Counted from the first letter of the stretch, positions 1-8,254 are shown. The stretch: 35,565 nt of DNA from Geobacter sp. (GCA_003151775.1 PLYK01000002.1:1-35565); one strand, 5' to 3'. Notes: generated by a model from the letters alone, not told the origin. Numbers and translations are program-made.

Positions 1-137
1 ACAAGCCCTCTGATTCGGGTGCAGGGTGGGGATTGGCCATCATGCGTGAACGGGCGGAATCGGTGAGGGCGCGTTTCAGCCTGGATTCGAGACCCGGCCG
101 CGGCACCGTGCTTTCCGTCGAAACCGGGGAGGTGTGA
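1..137 (+). CDS. Sensor histidine kinase, C-terminal fragment (NarX/NreB-like HATPase_c)
   Basis: Frame 3 reads KPSDSGAGWGLAIMRERAESVRARFSLDSRPGRGTVLSVETGEV*, the G-box end of a HATPase_c domain; 5' truncated by the window edge. Confidence 0.8.
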   Translation, partial: KPSDSGAGWGLAIMRERAESVRARFSLDSRPGRGTVLSVETGEV

Positions 138-266
138 TATAGGAGAGTGATCCATTACGGTTTCGTACGTCGGAACAGGGCCTCATGTCGGTACTTTTAA
201 ACATCTGATATTATGAATAAAATTAGTTTTGGGAGCTGTTTTGGACGTGAAAGTTGTGTTGATAAT

Positions 267-433
267 CTTGCAATAGAAAACATTGAAAAGAAAAACTATT
301 CAATTGAAAGTTGCATCGCTTCTCGCTATCGTTAAAAGACTTAAATAACAGAAAATGCAATGATACATGATATTTAATGCTGACTTAACATTCAACAGAA
401 TAAATATTCACACGTAATGTTTTCTATTGCAAG
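267..433. repeat. 18-bp perfect inverted repeat in AT-rich intergenic DNA
   Basis: CTTGCAATAGAAAACATT (267-284) and its exact reverse complement AATGTTTTCTATTGCAAG (416-433). Confidence 0.75.
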
Positions 434-563
434 TTTTGGAGAGCAATTTGTTAAGCTCATAATGAGGTTAAAACTAAAATAATCTTTTATTATAAAGAGA
501 TAGCAGTCGCGACATGAGACCCAGTTTCGACGTACAAAACCTATTGGTAAGTGGGAGGGGCAG

Positions 564-755
564 ATGGACCAGGAGGCGTTGGAAAAAGGGAAAGTCAAAA
601 TGCACGAATTCGTTTCCGGCGGCTGTTTGGTTACGAGTGAGTCGAAGACCTTTCTTAACGACTGGTACCGTACCGACCGAAACCCATGCTTGGTTTGCAC
701 GATGGACAAAGACCAGTGCCCGTTCTACGCAAAAATTCGCTCTCGGTCACAGTGA
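564..755 (+). CDS. Small Cys-containing hypothetical protein (63 aa)
   Basis: GGGAGGGG purine-rich SD upstream of ATG; product MDQEALEKGKVKMHEFVSGGCLVTSESKTFLNDWYRTDRNPCLVCTMDKDQCPFYAKIRSRSQ has non-random composition and a CxxC motif. Confidence 0.5.
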   Translation: MDQEALEKGKVKMHEFVSGGCLVTSESKTFLNDWYRTDRNPCLVCTMDKDQCPFYAKIRSRSQ

Positions 756-1003
756 CGCCCCGACCACCCCACCCAACCCCTGCACCGACAGGAACACCAC
801 CACCCCAAAATCACACAGAAACGACCCCAGAACGAACGAAAGCCCGCAACGGATGCCGCAGGCTTGCTTGACCCCGCAGAGGCGGGGAATAGGGTGCGTT
901 TAAACAAACGACACTAAAGTTGCATAGGATTCCGAACAATATAGTGGACCCCATTTCCTGGACAATAGTTTAAGATGGTGCCTGCGATAAAAAGGAGCAG
1001 GCA

Positions 1004-1297
1004 ATGAGCGAACGGAAACGCAAAAGCTTCACCAGTCAGTACAAGACAAAAGTGGCACTTGAAGCGATCCGAGGCGTCAAGACTGTGAACGAAATCGCCC
1101 AGGAATTTGGTGTCCACCCGACTCAGGTCGGCGAATGGAAACGAGAACTGCTCGCTCATGCGCCCACCGTTTTTGAGACTAAGCGCGGTCCTAAAACCGA
1201 TGATCCGTCAGCCAGCCCTGAGCGACTTTATTCCGAGATCGGTCGGTTGAAGATGGAGTTGGACTGGCTTAAAAAAAAGTCCGGGATCGACCAATAG
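1004..1297 (+). CDS. IS3-family transposase OrfA
   Basis: MSERKRKSFTSQYKTKVALEAIRGVKTVNEIAQEFGVHPTQVGEWKRELL: HTH of IS3 OrfA; ends after A8G slippery run (1271-1279). Confidence 0.92.
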   Translation: MSERKRKSFTSQYKTKVALEAIRGVKTVNEIAQEFGVHPTQVGEWKRELLAHAPTVFETKRGPKTDDPSASPERLYSEIGRLKMELDWLKKKSGIDQ

Positions 1298-1332
1298 CGG
1301 ATCGCAGACCTTGGGTTAGCCTGCTTGATCCC

Positions 1333-2222
1333 ATGGCGCTAACCCGGCAATGCGTACTAGCTGGCATCGCCCGTTCAACCGTTTATGCTCCACGTTTAGC
1401 CGCTGTCCCGGACAACTTGGAGTTAATGCTTCTCACATTGATTGATGCCGAGTATACGCGTCACCCGTTCTACGGTAGTCGCAGGATGGTGGTACATCTG
1501 GGCAAAGCCGGGCATCTGGTCAATCGTAAGCGGGTTCAACGGCTAATGGGGTTTCTGGGGCTGGCTGGCATGGCACCAGGCCCCTGTACCAGCAAGCCTC
1601 ACCCTCAGCACAAGATTTATCCGTACCTGCTCAGAGCGTTAATGTGACACGGCCCAACCAGGTCTGGAGTACCGATATCACGTATGTCCGCCTGGCACGT
1701 GGATTTGCCTATCTGGCAGCAGTAATCGACTGGTACTCGCGGAAAGTGCTGGCATGGCGATTGTCGAACACACTGGACAGCGATTTCTGTGTTGACTGCC
1801 TGGAGCAGTCGCTACGGACTTACGGCACGCCAGACATTTTCAATACTGACCAAGGCTGCCAGTTCACAAGTGATGCCTTTACCGGCGTCCTGAAGTTGCA
1901 CGACATTGCTATCAGCATGGACGGACGCGGTCGGGCGCTGGATAATATCTTCGTAGAACGGCTCTGGCGCAGCGTCAAGCACGAGGATGTGTACCTAAAA
2001 GGGTACGTCGACATGCTCGGATTACAGTGGGGCCTGGCCGAGTATTTCAAGTTTTACAACACGGAGCGGCCCCATCAATCGTTGGGCAACCGTACACCAG
2101 TTGAGGTCTACCACACGGCCAGCGGCGGCGGAGCAAGAATCGTAGACAAGTTTGTTGAGCGTAAAACCACGCTCAAAATCGGGGCAGCGCCGGTCAGCTG
2201 CGCGACCGGGGCACCACCTTAA
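1333..2222 (+). pseudogene. IS3-family transposase OrfB (DDE integrase), frameshifted
   Basis: 1333..1647 and 1644..2222 together form one OrfB (HPFYGSRRM ... TRPNQVWSTDITYVRL ... NTERPHQSLGNRTPVEVY); split at GCGTTAATGTGACACGG, where one missing base breaks ..YPYLLRAL-NVTRPNQVW... Confidence 0.88.
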
Positions 2223-2424
2223 ATTCGATGTTTTATTGTCTTGACTATAGGGTCCACTCAAGAGAATGGGCAAGAAAGTGGAAAATACTTGATGAATCAT
2301 ACGAATATGCTGTCCTGGGGTTAGAAAAACTTGGGAAAAGAATTGCTACTTCATTTCTTGAATTCGTTAAAGTGAAGTTTTCATTTTCACCGGAGGAGAC
2401 ATTTTATAAGGAGATGGGCTGATT

Positions 2425-2625
2425 TCACTGAATGCCCCACACGAGGCGAGTATCTGAATCCAGCAAAAGATCGAGGCAGGCCAGCTCGTCGTCGAAAGGG
2501 GTCAGGGGGTCCCGGGAATCGACAATGTCGCCCAGGGAAACGTGCTCCGCCTCGGGCTTGTAGGCGAGGAAGGCCCGGACCATGGACAGGTCACCGTGTA
2601 TGTCGCCGATTATGATTGCCATCAC
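2425..2625 (-). pseudogene. Truncated calcineurin-like metallophosphoesterase (N-terminal 66 aa)
   Basis: MAIIIGDIHGDLSMVRAFLAYKPEAEHVSLGDIVDSRDP...DTRLVWG-IQ*: GDIHGD and GDxVD motifs present; reading frame stops exactly where GNH(D/E) should follow. Confidence 0.75.
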
Positions 2626-2873
2626 GGCATCCCCATGAAGTGCAAAAACAATGTTAACCCGCCAACACTCACCACGAAAACAACCCAGCCAACCGCCGCC
2701 GCAACCAAAGCATCTTTATCTTTGTCAGTTCGTGTACAAGCTGCCATACCAAATATCAGCGCACACACCGCCGCAGATATCCCGATAGTCCAGTACAGGA
2801 CTGGCCTGAGGTATGGCCCCAACATGAGGAAGGGTATCCGGATTTTGAAGCCTCGACTTGGCATATCCCTCAA
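2622..2873 (-). CDS. Small two-TM membrane protein, hypothetical
   Basis: Two hydrophobic segments (VLYWTIGISAAVCALIFGMAA; ALVAAAVGWVVFVVSVGGLTLFL); start (TTG 2873 or ATG 2864) overlaps or abuts the stop of the upstream phosphoesterase. Confidence 0.65.
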   Translation of the reverse strand: MRDMPSRGFKIRIPFLMLGPYLRPVLYWTIGISAAVCALIFGMAACTRTDKDKDALVAAAVGWVVFVVSVGGLTLFLHFMGMP

Positions 2874-3673
2874 TCAACCGTCAACAACCGCTCAATCCGC
2901 GGTTTCTCGTACTCCGCCCCGGCGGTGAACACTCGCAGATTCGGCAGGATTTCAGCGTAACCTGAGCTATGCGTATGCCCGCAGTAGACCGAGATATCAA
3001 TAAGTGGGTAGTTCAGCGCGAACTCTCGCAATACCTCTCCGGTAGCTCGGCATCCGAAGTGAGGCAGGTACTCATCCGTTGAGTTCTTCCCCAGGTACCA
3101 GCAGGCCTCAGAGAAAGGAGGAACGTGCAGGGCGACGATGATCTTTCGGTATGATGCATCGATAGCTCGCGTCAGCTGCCCCCGCAGGTGCGCTGCGGCA
3201 TCATCGCCCAACTCATGCTGGACCTCCAGCCGGGCCCTCTTTGACGGTTTCACCAGCTCCTTGATCCGGTAATAGTCGTTGATCATCACCTCTGATCCCT
3301 CCGGATCTCCCATCCGGCCATCGGCCAGGCCCTCGTGGCCGACCAGGCAGGTGGTGTAGGTGAGGGGGATGCAGGCAGGGCAAGCCGATAGCCAGGTCAA
3401 GAGTGGGGTCTCTGATATCAGCTTACCAACGGCATCGTTAACCTCGCGGATTGAGGACCCGTAGTAGTCATGGTTGCCAAGGACAAAATAGACCGGCATC
3501 TGCAGGGTCGTCGCGAAGTGATCGAGATACCGTGTGATATTGAGCGAGGTTGCTATGTCCCCAGTGATCAACACAGCATCGGCGCCGGACGTGCGGATAT
3601 CGGCGCAGAGGCGGTTGACCTCTTCGCGGCCCACGAAGTTGAGATGTATGTCGGTTAGCCAGGCGAGTTGCAT
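2870..3673 (-). CDS. Calcineurin-like metallophosphoesterase
   Basis: LTDIHLN ... ITGDIA ... VLGNHDYYGSS ... ALHVPPFSEACW ... CGHTHSSG: complete metallophosphoesterase motif series. Confidence 0.88.
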   Translation of the reverse strand: MQLAWLTDIHLNFVGREEVNRLCADIRTSGADAVLITGDIATSLNITRYLDHFATTLQMPVYFVLGNHDYYGSSIREVNDAVGKLISETPLLTWLSACPACIPLTYTTCLVGHEGLADGRMGDPEGSEVMINDYYRIKELVKPSKRARLEVQHELGDDAAAHLRGQLTRAIDASYRKIIVALHVPPFSEACWYLGKNSTDEYLPHFGCRATGEVLREFALNYPLIDISVYCGHTHSSGYAEILPNLRVFTAGAEYEKPRIERLLTVD

Positions 3674-4428
3674 TAGGAATAAACCCCGTATTCGATGCGG
3701 GTCAATATTGCCAGGACCGATTTTACTCCTTCGTCGGTATCGAGCAAATCAGCAGGGACCTTGCCGCCAAGGGCCGGAATAGGAGAGTTGAGCCATTGAT
3801 TAGCATTATCAGGGGTTTCAAGGACCTCTATTGCACATGCCAAAACATCATCTCTCTCAATTATCCTTGCCATACGCCGTTTCGCTGTCCTGATTAGCAT
3901 TGTGAAGCGAGCTTCCGCATCAATCATCTCGTCAGAGTATATTCCTGATCCAGTATCTTCTGGAAAATTGTCCCATCCTCCGTCTTCTTTGACTATTTTA
4001 ACGAGATGTCTCTTCGCAAACGCCAGCACGCGCATATCCTCTTCACTGAGTTCATAATCAAAATTCCTCACCTTCCGCCCAACGTCCGGCCCGAAGTCGG
4101 TATCCACAGGATCAGACATATTCTCTGGTGTGATACTGGCGAGCAATTCTAAGCCACGCTCCTTCTTACCTAAGCCTCTTTTTGCCCGAATTATGAAGCG
4201 AGCTTTCGCGTCAACCCCCTCCAACATTTCCAACAGTTGGTCATCCTCCAGGTTGTACAGATCCGGAGGACATTCTTTTGACCCGATAGGAGAGACTATG
4301 AATTGCAGTTTATGTTTCTCAATGACCGCCATAAGCATCTGCCCCAGACGCATGTCCGGGTACTTCTCCCAAACCGCCTGGAGTTTTGCCATAACTGCCG
4401 GTATGCGCGATTTATCCCTCATTTGCAT
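3673..4428 (-). CDS. Protein with C-terminal MbcA/ParS/Xre toxin-binding-like (DUF2384) domain
   Basis: C-terminus WLNSPIPALGGKVPADLLDTDEGVKSVLAILTRIEYGVYS matches the conserved tail of Xre/MbcA/ParS antitoxins; N-terminus RIPAVMAKLQAVWEKYPDMRLGQMLMAVI. ORF is open to 4473; ATG at 4428 overlaps the upstream stop. Confidence 0.75.
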   Translation of the reverse strand: MQMRDKSRIPAVMAKLQAVWEKYPDMRLGQMLMAVIEKHKLQFIVSPIGSKECPPDLYNLEDDQLLEMLEGVDAKARFIIRAKRGLGKKERGLELLASITPENMSDPVDTDFGPDVGRKVRNFDYELSEEDMRVLAFAKRHLVKIVKEDGGWDNFPEDTGSGIYSDEMIDAEARFTMLIRTAKRRMARIIERDDVLACAIEVLETPDNANQWLNSPIPALGGKVPADLLDTDEGVKSVLAILTRIEYGVYS

Positions 4429-4711
4429 CGTCACCGTGTTCCCTGATGTCCTTTTCGAGTTTTTCAAACGCATAATCCGGCACGCGGTCTCCCGCTTCCC
4501 GGTGACGGCGCAGGTGCTCTATCATCTCAGTACGTGAGTCGGTATTGAAATTAGTATGGAATATTGCGCCATTCATACACTCGAATGGGCTACCCTTTTC
4601 GTGATGATGTACTTCGGTTGTCGGCATAAACTGACAGAGCATGCAGGTAATTCCGCCTTCGACATCGTAAAACACATAAACATCACTACTCACAAAACGA
4701 GCTAAAGCCAT
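4412..4711 (-). CDS. Cys/His-rich small hypothetical protein
   Basis: MALARFVSSDVYVFYDVEGGITCMLCQFMPTTEVHHHEKGSPFECMNG...SRTEMIEHLRRHREAGDRVPDYAFEKLEKDI; ATG 4711 overlaps the upstream ORF stop (aaATGgctTTAG). Confidence 0.65.
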   Translation of the reverse strand: MALARFVSSDVYVFYDVEGGITCMLCQFMPTTEVHHHEKGSPFECMNGAIFHTNFNTDSRTEMIEHLRRHREAGDRVPDYAFEKLEKDIREHGDDANEG

Positions 4712-5034
4712 TTCTTCTTCCGATCCATCAGCGGCAACGAGCGGGGCGTGTTGTACCAAATGTCGTATTGCGGTACGACAATCACTGACCACTGATCCTC
4801 TATAAATTCAGCTTCTACAGTACCTTCATCCCTATTGACCCCCACAGTTACAGCGTTTAGCTTTCTATGCAACTCCTCTATGTGAGGAATCGAGATCACA
4901 TAATCATGGCAAGCAGGGCACCGGCGTACCCTGATATCTCTGAGCACGATGTTGAGGATCATAAACCCGCCCACGGCGTAGTACGTGTCGTCTCGGGTCT
5001 CAATCAGCTCACTGTTACAGGTCAGGCATTTCAT
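4702..5034 (-). CDS. YgiT/MqsA-type zinc-finger protein
   Basis: MKCLTCNSELIETRDDTYYAVGGFMILNIVLRDIRVRRCPACHDYVISIPHIEELHRKL: CxxC...CxxC ribbon arranged as in YgiT-type domains. Confidence 0.7.
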   Translation of the reverse strand: MKCLTCNSELIETRDDTYYAVGGFMILNIVLRDIRVRRCPACHDYVISIPHIEELHRKLNAVTVGVNRDEGTVEAEFIEDQWSVIVVPQYDIWYNTPRSLPLMDRKKKWL

Positions 5035-5146
5035 CCCCCATTTTGTATCATCCCTCCCTGCCGGTCAACCGATAAGTTACCGGGAAATCAGGCTTCTTCG
5101 ACAACCTATTGTTGTCACTTTGGTCAATCGAGTGAGGTTATATGGG

Positions 5147-5162
5147 GGTTTTCGTGTGCAGG
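5147..5162. repeat. 16-bp direct repeat copy 1 (GGTTTTCGTGTGCAGG)
   Basis: Identical to 5872-5887; both lie upstream of minus-strand genes (4702..5034 and 5340..5837). Confidence 0.7.
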
Positions 5163-5339
5163 TTTGTCGTGGATATTTTGAGGATATTTCGTAAGGAGGG
5201 GGAGGGTGGTTGAAGATTAAACCATGAGTATAATACTGTTGGTTAAATGCTGTGCAGGCCCGGCGCCGGGGGACGGTGGGGTGGGGAAAACGCGAGACTG
5301 GCGGTCAGTAGTGACGGGGTCAGAGTGCAGGGGACTCCA

Positions 5340-5837
5340 TTACAGCAGCTCTCTACCGACTGGCTTGCTATCCAGCCAGGCGAGATCTTCTGCGCTGATC
5401 TCAGCCGATGCGTCACATTGATCCAGTAGCTCGTCCAGGCTGTAATGCGGGCGCGGCCCGCCGCTTTCAATCTCTAATTTGTTGCGAATCTTTGCGAGCC
5501 CTTCAAGAGACCACATCGAGTTAACCGGAGGTTCTCCATTGAACTCCCTTGATGGCCTTGTAGGCCAACTATCCGCGAGATCTGGCCGTTTCAGGCAGGA
5601 GCAATGGAGAATTTCATAGATAGTGACAATATGTAGCGCTCTCGTGACCATGTCCGTTTTCGATGGTAATGGTCTTTTCCCGGACCCGTATTCAGCCAGT
5701 ATTTCTCGACTGTCAGTGGCGATGCCTAGCAATTTGCATCGCTGTTCAACCGTAAGTTCCCAGGCATCAAATACTTTTGAGACCAACTGGCCAAGTTCTA
5801 TGCGAGCAGACTTATCGAGATCAGTATTTTTTCCCAT
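5340..5837 (-). CDS. MbcA/ParS/Xre-antitoxin-like (DUF2384) regulator
   Basis: VFDAWELTVEQRCKLLGI ... TDMVTRALHIVTIYEILHCS ... WPTRPSREFNGEPPVNSMWSLEGLAKIRNKL: helical layout and N..F.G..P...M....GL..VR motif of the family. Confidence 0.75.
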   Translation of the reverse strand: MGKNTDLDKSARIELGQLVSKVFDAWELTVEQRCKLLGIATDSREILAEYGSGKRPLPSKTDMVTRALHIVTIYEILHCSCLKRPDLADSWPTRPSREFNGEPPVNSMWSLEGLAKIRNKLEIESGGPRPHYSLDELLDQCDASAEISAEDLAWLDSKPVGRELL

Positions 5838-5871
5838 ACATTTATCATAATCAAAAACATGGACTCTGCAA

Positions 5872-5887
5872 GGTTTTCGTGTGCAGG
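5872..5887. repeat. 16-bp direct repeat copy 2 (GGTTTTCGTGTGCAGG)
   Basis: Exact match to 5147-5162. Confidence 0.7.
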
Positions 5888-5927
5888 CCCAGTCCCGGGT
5901 GGTTTTCGCGAGAACGCCGGACCGCGG

Positions 5928-5954
5928 CAGTTACTCGAAAATTTCGAATAACTG
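5928..5954. promoter_or_regulatory. 27-bp near-perfect palindrome, candidate operator or hairpin
   Basis: CAGTTA-C-TCGAAA-A-TTTCGA-A-TAACTG in the divergent intergenic region between the MbcA-like regulator and the abi gene. Confidence 0.65.
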
Positions 5955-6145
5955 GATCATGGCACCTGTCAGGTCTGGTCCCCGTGATGTTTTCGGGGGA
6001 TGGTGATGTCAGTGCCTCCAGTCTGTGGAGGAAAGTCAATTGTCGACATGATCATATGGAATATGGTAGAAGTTAATCATGTCAGTATCTTCTACGCATC
6101 TTTAAGATCTGTGTACCGTGGGGCTGAGTAATGTCTATTTTTTGC

Positions 6146-6174
6146 TTTACATCGAAAGCGATTATTGATATAAA
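6146..6174 (+). promoter_or_regulatory. Sigma70-type promoter
   Basis: TTTACA (6146-6151), 17-bp spacer, TATAAA (6169-6174). Confidence 0.7.
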
Positions 6175-6180
6175 AATAGA

Positions 6181-6229
6181 TAACACACCCGCCATGCCTC
6201 TCAACGATGCACACTTTGGTGGGTTTTTT
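6181..6229 (+). ncRNA. Putative abi-associated small RNA (about 49 nt), ending in an intrinsic terminator
   Basis: Begins about 7 nt after the -10; ends with ACCCGCC ... GGTGGGT hairpin (one G-U) followed by TTTTTT (6224-6229), immediately before the abi SD/start. Confidence 0.6.
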
Positions 6230-6246
6230 ACGTCTAGGGGCTGCCA

Positions 6247-7221
6247 GTGACAGCCTTCGATAAACCTGCAACTACTCCCTCCGAACAGCTCGACAAGTTA
6301 CGCCAACGCGGATTAATCATTGACGACGAACCTCGCGTCCTGCGTTATCTCTCCAATATCAGTTATTTCAGGTTATCCGCATATACCCGTCCTTTTTACG
6401 TGCCAGATGAAAAACCACATCGTTTTTTACCTGGAACCACTTTTGACAATGTTCTGACGTTGTATATTTTTGACAGGAAATTACGCCTCCTGCTTCTTGA
6501 AGCCATTGAGCGCTTAGAAGTCGCTTTGCGAGCACAGCTAACTAACGCTCTGGCTGAACATTACGGACCTCATGGATATCTTGACCCTGGAATATTTGAT
6601 ACTCGTTACAACCATAGCTGGCTGCTTGAAAAGATGGATAAGTTAGTACAAGAAAGGAATGTAGAGGTATTTCTTCATCATTACCGCTCACAGTATGCCA
6701 GTGCTCCTTCGCAGCCACCTGTCTGGATGGTCACAGAGCTTCTAACCTTTAAGGAAGTATCTATTTTATTAGCTAATCTTCGTCATGAAAAGGATACCCA
6801 GCGCATTGAACGGCATTTTGGTTGGAAATTCAGAGTTCTCAAATCTTGGTTTCGAAGTCTTTCGGATCTACGCAATCTGTGTGCCCACCATATGAGGATA
6901 TGGAATCGCGAATTTGGCAGTCGGCCTGAGATGCCTGTAAGACGTCCAGCCAACTGGCCCAACATTCCAGTAGCAATCCCTACCGGTTCCCAATTACATC
7001 CTGAACAGACTCTTAATCCGCAAAGCCGTTTATATATGCAGGTGGTGGTCATTGAATCTTTGATGAGGATAGTGAGCCCCAGAAGCAGTTGGTCTCAACG
7101 GTTTGTATGCTTGCTCGATCAACATAAAAATATATCCCGTCCTCACATGGGGTTTCCTTCAAATTGGGAGGAAGAACTTTTCTGGCTGGATATAGTGAGC
7201 AAAGCCAGGAGCCGAAGCTGA
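6247..7221 (+). CDS. Abi_2 family (AbiD/AbiF-like) abortive-infection HEPN protein
   Basis: Q.DKLRQRGLIIDDEPRVLRYLSNISYFRLSAYTRPF ... F.NVLTLYIFDRKLRLLLLEAIERLEVALRAQLTNALAEHYGPHGYLD ... LRNLCAHHMRIWNREF; HEPN-like RNLCAH (R-x4-H). GTG start with AGGGG SD. Confidence 0.9.
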   Translation: MTAFDKPATTPSEQLDKLRQRGLIIDDEPRVLRYLSNISYFRLSAYTRPFYVPDEKPHRFLPGTTFDNVLTLYIFDRKLRLLLLEAIERLEVALRAQLTNALAEHYGPHGYLDPGIFDTRYNHSWLLEKMDKLVQERNVEVFLHHYRSQYASAPSQPPVWMVTELLTFKEVSILLANLRHEKDTQRIERHFGWKFRVLKSWFRSLSDLRNLCAHHMRIWNREFGSRPEMPVRRPANWPNIPVAIPTGSQLHPEQTLNPQSRLYMQVVVIESLMRIVSPRSSWSQRFVCLLDQHKNISRPHMGFPSNWEEELFWLDIVSKARSRS

Positions 7222-7340
7222 CATCACCTCACCAGCCCCACCAAATACTCCCTCACCAGCCCCTCGATGACCTCTATAATCTCCGATTGCCCGGTTGATT
7301 GCCCCTTCCCTTGTCCGGTCGCTGGGCCGGTTTTGACCGG

Positions 7341-8254
7341 TCAGGAGTATTTCCCAACTTCAAATCCTGCCCAGTCCGTTATCTCCGGAATGTCGTTAAA
7401 ATTTATATCTTCTTCCGGCATCGCTTCCAGGGCTTCCAATTCTGCCAACTGTTTTTTGGTAAGTCCCTTCTTCACCCTGGACCTTTTGACGGCCTCTTCG
7501 ACATCGGCGGGGGTTAACCCCAGTTTTTCCATCTTGGCGCGAACACCTGTTAGAGAGGCTTCCCGCTGTCTCTTGATTAACTCCGCCGGCGAGATCGCAT
7601 TCATCCTGGCCATGTGGCCGGTCTTTGCCACGACAACCGCCGTTAACTGGTCTTTTCCCGCCTTCTCATAGTCCTTACGACTACCCAGCGGCTCCAGGTG
7701 GATACCACTCCTTACAGTGTCCGGACCCGGATCCACAATCTCCCACTTCAACCCCACGAGGTCAGCACCTGAAGACAGCAAGTCGGGCCGCAGACGAACG
7801 CCGGCCGCGGCTGCGTAGGCGTAGAGTGCATGATCGCTGGTGGCCACCGCGTTGGCGGGGAGGGAGGAGAGGGCGTCGACCAGCTGCCGGGGGGCCTGGC
7901 CGACGTAGAGAGCTTTGTTCATCCGCTGGTCGCGGACCAGTGCCGCGGTGAGACCTTTCAAACGGAATACCGCCATATCCTTGCGCTCGTTGAATTTCTT
8001 AAACACCTCCTCGGTCTCCGACGTCCGCCGGCCAAGACTCTTCTGTGAACCGTCGGCCGTAGTCCGGATCAGGTACTCCCTCTCTCCCTGGCGCTTCCAA
8101 AACATGCCGCCGGCGACGTCAGGCGAAGCGGCGTGCCGCCGAGCGTCTTCCCAGGCAGAGTAGCATGCTCGGGCGTCGATGTAGTGGCGGGCGGCGTCTT
8201 CGTCGAGGTCGGTCCAAGGGGGAGGGGAGGGCGGGTGTTGAGTATGTCATTCAT
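7341..8254 (-). pseudogene. GSU2403-like nucleotidyltransferase-fold protein, frameshifted and apparently lacking its core
   Basis: Same frame upstream of ORF 7341..8105 reads WTDLDEDAARHYIDARACYSAWEDARRHAASPDVAGG-MFWKRQGEREYLIRT...KSLGRRTSET; the ATG start (MNDILNTRPPLP) is in another frame, separated at a C-rich run (about 8216-8232). Confidence 0.7.

Larger units (their letters stand above)
943..2258 (+). mobile_element. IS3-family insertion sequence (about 1.3 kb)
   Basis: Imperfect terminal inverted repeats AGTGGACCCCATTTCCTGGACAATA (943-967) and the complement of TATTGTCTTGACTATAGGGTCCACT (2234-2258), 19/25 matches, bracketing orfA/orfB. No obvious target-site duplication. Confidence 0.85.

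Noticed and set aside
2228-2422. 64-aa ORF spanning the IS right end
   Set aside because: The first ten or so residues are encoded by the IS end; the rest may be a gene remnant but cannot be assigned.
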